From Anaerolineae bacterium (GTDB lineage Bacteria; Chloroflexota; Anaerolineae; Aggregatilineales; Phototrophicaceae), in NCBI GenBank assembly GCA_022823165.1, contig JAJDXR010000064.1, positions 62,001 through 126,000 of the forward strand: 64,000 nucleotides of DNA, read 5' to 3'. How positions within the stretch are numbered: the first letter of the stretch is position 1; each line of letters starts with the position of its first letter. The translations under genes were made by a program, and so were the position numbers. Shown piece by piece: positions 7,285-16,586 of this stretch. Under the pieces are notes generated by a model. That model saw nothing but the letters and a program-made list of their open reading frames with translations, was not told where the DNA came from and made no database searches.

Positions 7285-9276
7285 CTACTCGCTGACGAAC
7301 CACTGATCGGAGTGGCCGCTTTCGAGATGGCTGATGTAGAGGACGCCCTCGGCTGGCGTGAAGTTGTGCAGACGGTTGGAGCGGATGAAGACCTCCGGCG
7401 CCTCGCCAACAGGACCGATGTGGTAGATGTTGCGGACGGTATTGGCGACCAACTGCGTACCGAGCTCCAGGTAGCGTTCAGAGCCGATTTCGGTCAGTTG
7501 CCATTCGTCAACCAGCCGCATCTGTTCTTTCTGGTACTCGGGCGGTTCTTCGCCTTCTTCGCCGCCTGACAGCCACCATTGACGCCAGGCCAGGCCGCCG
7601 CCGACGGGTGTCGAATCAATGCCGTAGGGCGGGCGCAACCAGATGGGACGCTGGTACATGTCCTTCTCGGAGACGACATCGGCAAACCAGGTCGAAGCGT
7701 GAACTTCGTTGGCGAGCAGCGCTTGCTTGAAGGCTTCGCGCGTACTGGGATTGATCTCGACATCAACGCCGACAGCTTCCCAGTACTCAGCCACCAGTTC
7801 GGACATAGGAATTCGGTTGATGGCGTCCCAGAGCACGATCGACAGTTTCTCGCCATCGGGGCGCAGGCGTACGCCGTCATCGCCCATCGTCAAACCCATT
7901 TCGTCCAGCAGGGCGTTGGCGCCGTCGGGGTCATAGGCGGCGTAGTGGTCGCTCATCCAGTCTTCGTAGAAGGCGGACAAGGACGAGACGCCCCACTGGC
8001 GCGGGACGGCTTGGCCGAAGAAGAGCACGGCGTTGATCTCATCGCGGTTGATCGCCAGCGACATGGCTTGGCGGAAGCGCAGGTCGTTGAAGATCTCGTT
8101 CAAGACCGGGTCATTGACCGTGATGTTGAACTGATACTTGCTCATGGCGCCTTGATCGGCGGGCCAGAGGATGGTGGTGTAATCGCCTTCAGCCTCGCCG
8201 GCTTTCAGTACCGGCAGGTCGCTGACTTCCAGGTTGTAGAAGCCGTAATCAATGGCGCCGGCCTGGACGTTGAGGATGACCACTTCCGCCTCGCCCAGCA
8301 GCAAGCGCACCTGGCGGTCGATGTAGGGCAGTTGGTTGCCTTCGGTGTCGACCTTGTAGTAGTAGGGGTTGCGGACGTAGAACTTGTTGCCGAAGTCGTC
8401 GACGGTATCCAGGGTCCAGGGTTTCACGACTGGCAAATCCGGATCGAAGTCGCTCTGCCCGGTCTGGCCGTTCATGTGGAATTGGAAGGCGCCGGCCCAG
8501 CTGTCGTAGCCTTCGGACTCGGCGAGCCCTTGCGCGTCCTCATTGTAGTCGGCGTGCCACTGCTGCAGATAATGGCGCGGCGCGATTGGGAAGCCCTGGC
8601 CGCTGCGCGCGACCACGAGCGAGAATGCCGGATTCGGCTGCGCGGCGACGAAATTGACAGTCATGTCGTCGACCTTCTCCACCACGAGCGGCGTTCCGCC
8701 CGGCTTGAGCGCGTTGGACATATTGGGCAATTCTTCGTGCAGCATGATGTCTTCGTACCAGAACATCACGTCATCGGCGGTGAGGGGCGCGCCATCGCTC
8801 CATTTCATGCCGCTGCGCAGCGTGACCGTGGCCGTCATCAGGTCCTCAGACAGCTCAATGCTCTTGGCGACTTCGGGGAAGACGACTTCCCAATTGGTCG
8901 AGAAGCCGGTCAAGTGCTGGTCCCAGGCGGTGAAGCCGGTATTGCCGAATGAAGTGGGATTGGTGGCGTTGAAGGTGATTTCGCCGCCATAGGTCCCGAT
9001 GGCTTCACGTGGCTGAACAACCATGATATCGCCGCGGTCGGGCAGGCGCTCTTCGACCGGCGGCAGGTCGCCGGCGGCAACCATATCCGCCAGCATCGGC
9101 GCTTCGTTAAACATGCCGATGGTATTGCCGGTTTCGGCTTCATAGGCGTCGAGCGACCAGGTTCGGAGATTATCGGCCGGCGAGTAGCCGTCTTGCGCCG
9201 CCGCGGTAAAGGCCGTTAGCGCCAGCATCAGAATGAGCAAAACACTCAATAGCTTGCGATAGGTAAACTTTGACAT
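7285..9276 (-). CDS. ABC transporter substrate-binding protein, family 5 (peptide/Opp type)
   Basis: This 663-residue extracytoplasmic binding protein has a signal peptide (SVLLILMLALTAFTAAAQ|DG). The SBP_bac_5 pattern is clear: LTADDVMFWYEDI, a region beginning NPYYYKVDTEGNQLPYIDR, and the lobe-2 motif LRFRQAMSLAINRDEIN. No lipobox cysteine is present. It is the last gene of the importer set, whose permeases and ATPases lie upstream. The ligand is a peptide, opine or oligosaccharide; sequence alone does not tell. The length and the QLPYIDR block are typical of Chloroflexota homologues. Confidence 0.9.
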   Translation of the reverse strand: MSKFTYRKLLSVLLILMLALTAFTAAAQDGYSPADNLRTWSLDAYEAETGNTIGMFNEAPMLADMVAAGDLPPVEERLPDRGDIMVVQPREAIGTYGGEITFNATNPTSFGNTGFTAWDQHLTGFSTNWEVVFPEVAKSIELSEDLMTATVTLRSGMKWSDGAPLTADDVMFWYEDIMLHEELPNMSNALKPGGTPLVVEKVDDMTVNFVAAQPNPAFSLVVARSGQGFPIAPRHYLQQWHADYNEDAQGLAESEGYDSWAGAFQFHMNGQTGQSDFDPDLPVVKPWTLDTVDDFGNKFYVRNPYYYKVDTEGNQLPYIDRQVRLLLGEAEVVILNVQAGAIDYGFYNLEVSDLPVLKAGEAEGDYTTILWPADQGAMSKYQFNITVNDPVLNEIFNDLRFRQAMSLAINRDEINAVLFFGQAVPRQWGVSSLSAFYEDWMSDHYAAYDPDGANALLDEMGLTMGDDGVRLRPDGEKLSIVLWDAINRIPMSELVAEYWEAVGVDVEINPSTREAFKQALLANEVHASTWFADVVSEKDMYQRPIWLRPPYGIDSTPVGGGLAWRQWWLSGGEEGEEPPEYQKEQMRLVDEWQLTEIGSERYLELGTQLVANTVRNIYHIGPVGEAPEVFIRSNRLHNFTPAEGVLYISHLESGHSDQWFVSE

Positions 9277-9419
9277 CGTTTTTCCTCCAGTGAATGAAAA
9301 AAGTCGTTGTGGCTAATCAGATCATACTCGCTCTTGCCCTGCCACCTCCTTACTGCCTTTTTCGCATTTCAAGCATATTGCGAATACTTCGCATAACATC
9401 CTTGGGCAATTCTACCACG

Positions 9420-10433
9420 TCATAGCGCCACGCCGGTCAATTCCAGATCGCGGGCGTAATGGCAGGCGGCGAAGTGGCCCGGGGCGATTTCTTCCAGCGG
9501 CGGCGCCTCATGGCGGCAGCGGTCCTGCGCGTATTGACAGCGCGGATGGAAGAGACAGCCGCTGGGCGGGTCGGCCGGGTTGGCGACCTCGCCGCTAAGG
9601 ATAATCTCACGCTCTTCCAGGCGCGGGTCGGGCTTGGGCACTGCCGACAGCAGCGCCTCGGTATAGGGATGTTTAGGATTGAGATAGAGCTCCTCAGTAG
9701 CCGCCAGCTCAATAATTTTGCCGACGTACATCACCGCGACGCGATCGGCGATATGCTCGACCACGCTGAGGTCATGGGCGATGAATAGATAGGTCAGGCC
9801 GAGTTTCTCTTTCAGGTCTTGCAGCAGATTCAGGATCTGCGCCTGGATGGAGACATCCAGCGCCGACACCGGTTCATCGGCCACGATCAACCCGGGATGC
9901 GTGGCCAGGGCGCGGGCGATGCCGATGCGCTGACGCTGGCCGCCGCTGAAGGCATTGGGATAGCGATTCAGGTGGCCGATGTTCAAGCCGACCAGGTCAG
10001 CCAACTCTCTGACGCGGTCTTCCAGCGCGCGGCCGCGGACGCCCTGCGCCCAAAGCGGTTCGCCGATGATATCAAGCACGGTCATGCGCGGCGACAGTGA
10101 CGAGAAGGGATCTTGAAAGACCATCTGCATTTCTTTGCGCAGTTCGCGCAGTTCCTGCTTGTCGAGCGCCGTGATGTCAACCGCGGCGCCGTCGCTCTTG
10201 CGCAAGGTGATTTCGCCGTCGCTGGGGTCGATGGCGCGCAGGACGCAGCGCCCCAGCGTCGTCTTGCCGCAGCCGGACTCGCCCACCAAGCCCAGCACTT
10301 CGCCGCGCTTGATGTCGAAGCTGACATCATCGACGGCTTTCACCTGACCTACTTGCCGGCGCAGCAAGCCCTTCTCGATGGGAAAGTATTTTTTCAGCGC
10401 TTTGACTTGCAGTATGGTCTCGTCAGACGGCAT
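9420..10433 (-). CDS. Opp/Dpp-type ABC transporter ATP-binding protein (DppF-like)
   Basis: This 337-residue ATPase energises the importer. Walker A is GESGCGKTT, the Q-loop [11 protein letters not shown], the signature FSGGQRQRI, Walker [13 protein letters not shown] and the switch histidine IAHDLSV. The C-terminal oligopeptide-transporter extension has the cysteine cluster GCLFHPRC...RC. It starts inside the end of the DppD-like gene (11-base overlap), so translation is probably coupled. Confidence 0.93.
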   Translation of the reverse strand: MPSDETILQVKALKKYFPIEKGLLRRQVGQVKAVDDVSFDIKRGEVLGLVGESGCGKTTLGRCVLRAIDPSDGEITLRKSDGAAVDITALDKQELRELRKEMQMVFQDPFSSLSPRMTVLDIIGEPLWAQGVRGRALEDRVRELADLVGLNIGHLNRYPNAFSGGQRQRIGIARALATHPGLIVADEPVSALDVSIQAQILNLLQDLKEKLGLTYLFIAHDLSVVEHIADRVAVMYVGKIIELAATEELYLNPKHPYTEALLSAVPKPDPRLEEREIILSGEVANPADPPSGCLFHPRCQYAQDRCRHEAPPLEEIAPGHFAACHYARDLELTGVAL

Positions 10434-11466
10434 GGGGCGCGCTTTCCGGCCTATTTTCGCCGACTGCGTCGACGACTTCCGGGTAGACGAAGCAAGCCAC
10501 GGCGTGCTCGTCTTCGATTTGAATCAGCGGCGGATCGACGCGGTTGCAGAGGCCGTCGATGGCGGCGGAACAGCGCGGATAGAAGCCGCAGCCGGGCGGC
10601 CGATTGATGGGCACGGGCACGGCGCCGCGAATCGACTCCAGCCGCGCGCGCGATTTCTTGCCGATCTTGGGAATAGACTGGATAAGGGCTTTGGTATAAG
10701 GGTGCCTGGCGTCGTAGAAGAGGCTGTCGACATCGGTGAATTCGACGATGCGGCCCAGGTACATCACCGCCACCACTTGCACCATACGCGCGATGACGCC
10801 CAGGTCATGGGTGATATAGAGTATCGACATGCCGAAGTCGCTCTGCAAGTCGCGCATGAGTTGCAAGACTTGCGCCTGCACGGTGACATCGAGAGCGGTC
10901 GTCGGCTCATCGGCGATCAAGAGCGACGGCTCGCATGACAAAGCCATGGCGATCATGGCGCGCTGGCGCATGCCGCCTGAGAGCTGGTGCGGGTATTCGT
11001 TCATGCGCTGCGCCGGGTTGGACATGCCGACCCGCTGCAGCAGGTCAATGGCGATTTTAGTCGCTTCTTTTTTGTCTTCCGTTCGATGGATGCGGATGGC
11101 TTCGGTGATTTGATTGCCGATGGTGTGCAGCGGCGAAAACGAGGTCATCGGTTCCTGGAAGATCATGGCGATCTCGCCGCCGCGAATAGCGCGTATCTCG
11201 GGACCGTAGGGGTCAAGCGCGGTGATATTTATCGGCTCGCCCTGGGCCGGGTAGTAGGTCACGTCGCCTTCGATGCGGGCGAAGTTGGGCGCCAGGCGCA
11301 TGATGGTATTCACAGCCATGCTCTTGCCGCAGCCGGATTCGCCGACCAAGCCCATCGTTTGACCGCGGCGGATAGCGAAGCTGATGCCGTCGACGGCTTT
11401 GAGCAGGCCCTCTTCCAAAGGCAGATGCGTCTGGAGGTCTTCGACTTGCAGCAAGGGCTTGGTCAT
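10423..11466 (-). CDS. Opp/Dpp-type ABC transporter ATP-binding protein (DppD-like)
   Basis: The second ATPase of the importer, 347 residues: Walker [10 protein letters not shown]-loop [11 protein letters not shown], signature LSGGMRQRA, Walker [13 protein letters not shown] and switch ITHDLGV. The C-terminal GCGFYPRC...C cluster is typical of DppD/OppD. It follows the permease gene after nine bases and overlaps the DppF-like gene. Confidence 0.93.
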   Translation of the reverse strand: MTKPLLQVEDLQTHLPLEEGLLKAVDGISFAIRRGQTMGLVGESGCGKSMAVNTIMRLAPNFARIEGDVTYYPAQGEPINITALDPYGPEIRAIRGGEIAMIFQEPMTSFSPLHTIGNQITEAIRIHRTEDKKEATKIAIDLLQRVGMSNPAQRMNEYPHQLSGGMRQRAMIAMALSCEPSLLIADEPTTALDVTVQAQVLQLMRDLQSDFGMSILYITHDLGVIARMVQVVAVMYLGRIVEFTDVDSLFYDARHPYTKALIQSIPKIGKKSRARLESIRGAVPVPINRPPGCGFYPRCSAAIDGLCNRVDPPLIQIEDEHAVACFVYPEVVDAVGENRPESAPHAV

Positions 11467-11475
11467 GGCGGCGCC

Positions 11476-12615
11476 TTAGATGTGCTTGTAGGGGTCGGCG
11501 GCGTCGCGCAGCCCGTCGCCCAGGAAGTTAAAAGCGATGACGATGGCGACCACCACCGCGCCCGGGTAGAGCAGCCAGGGATTGATAGTCACGGTTTGCA
11601 CATTTTGCGAATCTTGCAGCAGGGTGCCCAGGCTAACGGCTGGCGGCTGAATGCCCAGGCCGAGGAAGCTGAGCGCGGTCTCGCCCAGGATCATGTGCGG
11701 TATCGCCAGCGTCAGATGCACGATGAGATAACTGAGGAAGCCGGGCAGGAGATGGCGTGTGATGATGGCGCGTTCCTTCAAGCCGGAGAGTTTGGCCGCC
11801 AGCACGTAGTCTTCCTCGCGCAGGCTGATCAGCTTGCCGCGGACGACCCGCGCCAAGCCCGTCCAGCCTACCGTCGCCAATACCAGCGAGATGCCAAAGT
11901 AGACCTGAATCTGCGTCCATTCGGGCGGGACCAGCGCGGCCAGCGCCATCCACAGCGGCAAGGTCGGCAGCGACTGCAAGAACTCAATCATGCGTTGAAT
12001 CAGCATGTCGGCGCCGCCGCCGTAATAGCCGGAAATGCCGCCGAAGATCAAGCCGAGGGCAAAGCCGATCGCCAGCCCCAGCAAACCGACGAAGAGCGAT
12101 GTGCGCGCGCCCAACAACATGCGGCTTAACAGATCCCGGCCCAGACCGTCGGTGCCGGACAGGAAGATCACGCCGCCCTCGTCAACGCCGAAGAGGTGGA
12201 TATCGGTCTCGATGAAGCCGAGCAGCTGATAGGGCTCGGCCTTGACAAAGAAGCGCAGGGGGTACTTTTCGCTGGTGTCTTCGACATATTCGCGGCGAAA
12301 GGTATTGAGGTCCAGCTCGCTGACGATTTTGTATACGAAGGGGCGGGGGCTGAACGCGCCGCTTTCGTCGACGAAGTGAATCGGAGTCGGCGGCGCATAG
12401 AGGAAATCGGTATCGCGCGTGAAGGCGCCATAGGGCGCGAAGAATTCGGCGAAGATGGCCAAGGCGTAAAACAGGATCAGAAACAGAAAGCAGAAATAAG
12501 CCACGCGATGACGTCTGAATCTGCGCCAGATCAATTGGCGCTGCGAGAGGATCTCGTAATTCAGCAGCTCATCGACATCCAGGCGGCTGACTTCGCCCTT
12601 CTGCTCAGGCTTCAC
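11476..12615 (-). CDS. Opp/Dpp-type ABC transporter permease (DppC-like) with an extracytoplasmic insert
   Basis: A 379-residue membrane protein. After the first membrane segment (about residues 37-58) comes a long external stretch with PPTPIHFVDESGAF, LRFFVKAEPYQLLG and DIHLFGVDEGG, before LSGTDGLGRDLLSRM opens the permease domain. The ATPase-coupling EAA loop reads EEDYVLAAKLSGLKERAI. This type of external insert is known from a subgroup of Opp permeases, including some thought to carry glycosides or opines. It overlaps the DppB-like gene by one base. Confidence 0.9.
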   Translation of the reverse strand: MKPEQKGEVSRLDVDELLNYEILSQRQLIWRRFRRHRVAYFCFLFLILFYALAIFAEFFAPYGAFTRDTDFLYAPPTPIHFVDESGAFSPRPFVYKIVSELDLNTFRREYVEDTSEKYPLRFFVKAEPYQLLGFIETDIHLFGVDEGGVIFLSGTDGLGRDLLSRMLLGARTSLFVGLLGLAIGFALGLIFGGISGYYGGGADMLIQRMIEFLQSLPTLPLWMALAALVPPEWTQIQVYFGISLVLATVGWTGLARVVRGKLISLREEDYVLAAKLSGLKERAIITRHLLPGFLSYLIVHLTLAIPHMILGETALSFLGLGIQPPAVSLGTLLQDSQNVQTVTINPWLLYPGAVVVAIVIAFNFLGDGLRDAADPYKHI

Positions 12616-13610
12616 TAATTGCCCCTTTCATAACGAATGCGCGGATCCAGCCACATCAGCAGCAGGTCTGATACAAAAACACCCAGCACCGTCAAGACGC
12701 TGAGCATCAGCAGCATGCTGGCGGCGGCGTAGGTGTCTTGGGCGATCAGGGCGCGCAGCAAGAGCGGGCCGGTGGTGGGCAAACCCAGCACGATGGAGAC
12801 GATAGCCGAGCCCGAGACGATTTGCGGCAGCAGGCTGCCAATGCTGCTGACGATGGGATTAAAAGCCATGCGCAAGGGATACTTGATGATCAGAAAGCGC
12901 TCGCGCAGGCCCTTGGCGCGCGCCGTAATCACGTATTGTTTCTGGAATTCGTCCAGCAGCTGGGCGCGCAGAATACGGATCAAACCGGCTGTGCCCGCCG
13001 TGCCGATGACGACCACCGGCACCGGCAGATGGGTCAACATATCCCAGAATTTCGCCAGGCTCCAGGGCGCGCGCAGGTATTCCGGCGAGAACAGTCCACC
13101 GGGCGTCACGCCGAATACGCGCAGCATGATGATCATAAATATCAGGGCGATGAGGAAATTGGGCGTGGCCAGGCCGATCAAACCCATGAAGGAGAAGAAA
13201 TAATCGCCGATGGAATACTGATTGATAGCTGAATACAGGGCGATAGGGATGGAAACGACATAGACAAAGATGATTGAGGCCAGCGACACGGTCATGGTCA
13301 AGAAGAGGCGCTCTTCAATCAAGGGCCATACCGGCTGATTCCACTCAAAGGATTCGCCGAAATCGCCTTCGGTCACCAGCGGCACGATCCAGCGGATGTA
13401 TTGCTCATGCAGCGGTCGGTCCAGCCCATAGCGCTGCACCAGGAATTCGAGCTCGGCGTCGTCGACGATATCGCCGGAAGCCTCAAGTTCGCTGGCGTAA
13501 TTTTGGATCCAACTGCCGGGCGGCAAGTTGATGACGTAGAAGGACAGGATCGAAACCATGAAGAGCACGATCCCCATGTAAAGCAAGCGTCTTAAGAAAT
13601 AAGCAAGCAT
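12615..13610 (-). CDS. Opp/Dpp-type ABC transporter permease (DppB-like)
   Basis: First gene of the importer operon (331 residues). The N-terminal membrane segment (YMGIVLFMVSILSFYVINLPPG) is followed by the DppB block ELEFLVQRYGLDRPLHEQYIRW, then five further membrane segments and the EAA loop YVITARAKGLRERFLI. Its upstream region (13611-13760) has a weak promoter candidate: TTGACA at 13747-13742 and GATAAC at 13726-13721 on the minus strand, with a short 15-base spacer. Confidence 0.9.
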   Translation of the reverse strand: MLAYFLRRLLYMGIVLFMVSILSFYVINLPPGSWIQNYASELEASGDIVDDAELEFLVQRYGLDRPLHEQYIRWIVPLVTEGDFGESFEWNQPVWPLIEERLFLTMTVSLASIIFVYVVSIPIALYSAINQYSIGDYFFSFMGLIGLATPNFLIALIFMIIMLRVFGVTPGGLFSPEYLRAPWSLAKFWDMLTHLPVPVVVIGTAGTAGLIRILRAQLLDEFQKQYVITARAKGLRERFLIIKYPLRMAFNPIVSSIGSLLPQIVSGSAIVSIVLGLPTTGPLLLRALIAQDTYAAASMLLMLSVLTVLGVFVSDLLLMWLDPRIRYERGN

Positions 13611-13766
13611 CGTCGGCTAGATGGTCCGTAGCGCCTAAGGCGTGAATCGCGACCCGGCGGTCGAAGATAACAAGTAATCAAGGCGGCCAGGTTACTGTAA
13701 ATAAGGCTGCCAAATGTGAGGTTATCTCAGTGTGATTGCGCTGTCAAATATCGGGCGGTGTGGGAA

Positions 13767-13953
13767 TGGTGAATATCGTGGATATAGATCTCTTTGCAAA
13801 CACGACACGATTTTTCTCCACTGAGAACAAGGAAGCAGGAACCATCCAGTCATGCGAAAACTGATTGGAAATTCGTAGCAATCGTGGGCGAGCCACCGGC
13901 TCGCCCCTACAACTATACGAGTATGCGGAGTTATCAAGTCCGCGGTATTCACC
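13767..13953 (+). repeat. MITE-like repeat copy B, with half of the hairpin module
   Basis: The left terminus TGGTGAATATCGTGGA (13767-13782) and right terminus TCCGCGGTATTCACC (13939-13953) are inverted repeats matching at 13 of 15 positions. The body holds TCTTTGCAAACACGACACG, a hairpin GGGCGAGCC/GGCTCGCCC near 13885-13905 ending CCCCTAC, and the right-end block CGGAGTTATCAAGTCC. The right terminus contains the stop codon of the sulfatase gene at 13949. Confidence 0.8.
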
Positions 13954-15484
13954 GCGCCGGCGGATTTGCGGCAAGTCCGTCCGCGCGCCATTTGGGGACG
14001 GGCGCGCCAGGTTGCTGTCTCCTGCCGTTGCGCATGTCTATGCTGGCCGCAACCTCATCCAGCAGTTCGACCAGGAGCCGCTGCTTGACTTCAGCGCGCG
14101 CGGGATCATTCCACAGATTGCGCATCTCAAATGGATCTCGCTCACGGTCAATGAGTTCGCCCCAGTCCTGCCCGTGATAATAGGTCAAACGCCAGCGCGG
14201 CGTGATCAGTGTGCGCATCCGCAGCGCGGCGAAGTCATCGTCATTTTCCACCAGGGCGGTATTGGGGCGCGGGGGCGCCGCGCCGCTCAAAAGCTGCTTT
14301 AGCGAGCAGCCCTGCATGCCTTCGGGTTCGGGAACGCCGGCGTAATCCAAAAGCGTCGGCGCGATATCCAGCGTGGATTCCACGCTGTTGATGTCTTGCG
14401 CGGCGGCGACGCCGGGACCGCGGAATATTAGCGGCGTCCGCAGCGCGCTGTCGTAGGGCAGGCCCTTGCCATATAAGCCGTGATCGCCGAGATAATCGCC
14501 GTGATCGGCGACAAAGGCGATGATTGTATTGTCATTCAGGCCCAGCCGGCTGACCGCGTCCAGGATTCGGCCTATGCTGTGATCGAGCAGGGAAACCATG
14601 CCGTAGTAGATGGCTTTGACTTGCCGCCAGTCGTCCAGATCATAATCCGCGTAATTGTGCGGCGGCGTACCGATGACGCGATCTCTGGGCGGCTCGCCGT
14701 CCGGCCTTGGCGTCCGCGGCCCGCGATAGACGCGCTGGTGCAAATCCGGCATATCGGCGGATTCCGTAAGCGGTGGAATCGGCGCTGGCATGTCAGCCGG
14801 GTGATAGCGGCTGGCCCAGGGCTCCGGCACGGTGAATGGATAATGAGGATCGGGAAATGAAATGTGTAGAAAGAAGGGCGGGCTGGGCGCGGTTTCCAGG
14901 AAGTCGATGGCGCGGTCGGCGATGTAATGGCTGGAATGGACCTCCGGAGGCAGGTTCCAGCGCCAGCAATTCACCCCTTTATCATAAGGCACTGGCTGCC
15001 TTTGAAGCGCTTCCAGGTCACGCGCTCGCTCGCGAAGCCAAGCCGTGTAGTGATTGCCGAAGCAGCGGCTGCCGTGGCCGTTGACAAGATCGACTTCTTG
15101 AAAGCCGTAATAGCTGCCGTCATCGCTAGCGAGCGCTTGGTCGAGGGCTGCCGGCTCGGCGGCTTGCGGGACGAGGTGCAATTTGCCGATGGACGCCGTG
15201 CGGTAGCCCGCTGCTGACAGCGCGCGCGGCAGAAAACGCTCGTCGTCCGGCGTATGGCAGCCGACCATGCGCGACCGCAGGGCGGAGGGGTAGCAGCCGG
15301 TCAAGATTGAGGCGCGGCTGGGTGTACATGTCGGCTGCGTGACGAAACACTGAGAGAAGCGCGCGCCTTCATCAGCCAGTCGATCGATAGTTGGCGTCTT
15401 TACGATGGGATTGCCGAAGCAGCCGAGGGCGTCGGCGCGCAATTCATCGCAGAGTATCAGGATGATATTCGGCTGCTCAGGCAT
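13949..15484 (-). CDS. sulfatase (formylglycine type)
   Basis: A 511-residue sulfatase of the alkaline-phosphatase superfamily that hydrolyses a sulfate ester. The maturation motif is C-T-P-S-R at about residues 53-57 (Cys becomes formylglycine). Metal and sulfate ligands are visible in CDELR near the N-terminus, GKLHL, and VADHGDYLGDHGLYGKG. There is no signal peptide, so a cytoplasmic site is predicted. It is the last gene of the nine-gene operon and overlaps the sialidase gene by eight bases. Its stop codon lies within the terminus of a MITE-like repeat, so the natural C-terminus may have been altered. The substrate is unknown. Confidence 0.9.
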   Translation of the reverse strand: MPEQPNIILILCDELRADALGCFGNPIVKTPTIDRLADEGARFSQCFVTQPTCTPSRASILTGCYPSALRSRMVGCHTPDDERFLPRALSAAGYRTASIGKLHLVPQAAEPAALDQALASDDGSYYGFQEVDLVNGHGSRCFGNHYTAWLRERARDLEALQRQPVPYDKGVNCWRWNLPPEVHSSHYIADRAIDFLETAPSPPFFLHISFPDPHYPFTVPEPWASRYHPADMPAPIPPLTESADMPDLHQRVYRGPRTPRPDGEPPRDRVIGTPPHNYADYDLDDWRQVKAIYYGMVSLLDHSIGRILDAVSRLGLNDNTIIAFVADHGDYLGDHGLYGKGLPYDSALRTPLIFRGPGVAAAQDINSVESTLDIAPTLLDYAGVPEPEGMQGCSLKQLLSGAAPPRPNTALVENDDDFAALRMRTLITPRWRLTYYHGQDWGELIDRERDPFEMRNLWNDPARAEVKQRLLVELLDEVAASIDMRNGRRQQPGAPVPKWRADGLAANPPAR

Positions 15485-16580
15485 GGCTGGCCGCGCCTTC
15501 GCCTTCCATCAGCCAGTCCAAATCAAAGCGCGCCAGCGTCAGATGATCGTCGGTATTTCCGCTGGACGCCTCGCCGCGCTCAAACAGGCAAAGCACGGAC
15601 TTGTCAGCGCAGACGGCCAGCGCGCTATAGCCGGCGTAGCCTTTTTCGATGACTCTCGAATATGCCCAGCTTTGGCATTCGTCAAGCGAGAGCTTTATCG
15701 TTAGATTTCTGCGTACACGGAAGATTGACGAACCCTTGGCGTCTGTGCCGCCGATATTGTCCGGGTTGCAGAAGAGGATGCGGCTCGCGCCTTCGTCCGC
15801 CCAACTATGCCGGAAGAGCGCGCCCTGGCAGGTGGGCTCAAGCAATTGCGGATCGAGTTGAGGCACGGACCAGCCGCTGATGCCGTCCGGGCTGACGCTG
15901 ATAACGCGGCGCTGAACGCCAATGCCGTTGCGCATGTTCAGCAGAACCGATCCGTCCTCCAGCTCGACCAGCGAGGACTCGTTGAGATTCGGCACGATAT
16001 CGGGAAGCATCTCGCCGCGCTGCCAGGTGGCGCCGTCATCGTCGCTGTAGATGGTGGCGCAGCGGTTGGGGCGATGCGCGGTCGTTCGAGATGTCGAAAG
16101 CCAGACAGGGATTACCAGCCGACCGGAATGGCGCAGGCGGATGCCGTTGGGCAGGCCGATAGCCAGGACGCCCCAGTTGTATTCGGGGCGGAAGGCTTCG
16201 AATGCCGCGGTGATTTCGCGCGGCGGGCTGAAGGTCGCGCCATCATCGCGCGATTGCATGGTGAAGGCGCGCGCGTAACCGTAACAGAAGAGGACATGCA
16301 CGATGCCTTGGCGGCGGTCGACAATCGTATTGACATTGTGCAGGGGGCCGGCGCCAAAGTCGCGGTGATCCAGGAGTCGACGCTGCTCGCCCCAGGTCTC
16401 TCCCTGGTCAAAACTGCGGCGCATGACGATATCGATCTTGTCCCAGTCGCCGCCGCGTCCGTAACGGGCTTCGGCATGCGCCAGGACCAGGCCGCCCGGC
16501 GACGCGCAGAGGCCCGGGATGCGATACATGGTGTAGCCGCCGCTATCGCGCGAGAATAGGTCTTGCCGCTGCCACAGCAT
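15477..16580 (-). CDS. sialidase-family protein (GH33-like) with a Lys in place of the third Arg
   Basis: A 367-residue beta-propeller with the N-terminal YRIPG motif (Arg at about residue 20), an acidic loop RYGRGGDWDKID, and Asp-boxes SFDQGETW, SRDDGATF and SDDDGATW. NESS and LLNMRN (second Arg) follow. The usual L-T-x-R-x-S block reads NLTIKLSLDE, with Lys where the third triad Arg is expected, and the terminal Y-S-D-L reads YSAL. It has no signal peptide. Activity on sialic acid is plausible but these changes make it uncertain. It sits between two sulfatases in the operon. Confidence 0.82.
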   Translation of the reverse strand: MLWQRQDLFSRDSGGYTMYRIPGLCASPGGLVLAHAEARYGRGGDWDKIDIVMRRSFDQGETWGEQRRLLDHRDFGAGPLHNVNTIVDRRQGIVHVLFCYGYARAFTMQSRDDGATFSPPREITAAFEAFRPEYNWGVLAIGLPNGIRLRHSGRLVIPVWLSTSRTTAHRPNRCATIYSDDDGATWQRGEMLPDIVPNLNESSLVELEDGSVLLNMRNGIGVQRRVISVSPDGISGWSVPQLDPQLLEPTCQGALFRHSWADEGASRILFCNPDNIGGTDAKGSSIFRVRRNLTIKLSLDECQSWAYSRVIEKGYAGYSALAVCADKSVLCLFERGEASSGNTDDHLTLARFDLDWLMEGEGAASHA

Positions 16581-16586
16581 GGCTGG

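Noticed and set aside
6263..7306. 347-codon open frame on the plus strand
   Set aside because: It lies antisense to the Asp-box gene 5999-7183. Its translation is Val/Ala/Gly/Asp-rich with no family motif, as expected of a complementary-strand shadow in GC-rich DNA.
7579..8952. 457-codon open frame on the plus strand
   Set aside because: It is fully antisense to the family-5 binding-protein gene, which has a signal peptide and family motifs; the antisense translation has neither.
10987..12129. 380-codon open frame on the plus strand
   Set aside because: It is antisense to the DppD-like and DppC-like genes, with a Gln/Arg/His-rich composition and no recognisable domain.
15807..16559. 250-codon open frame on the plus strand
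   Set aside because: It is antisense to the GH33-like gene with its Asp-boxes.
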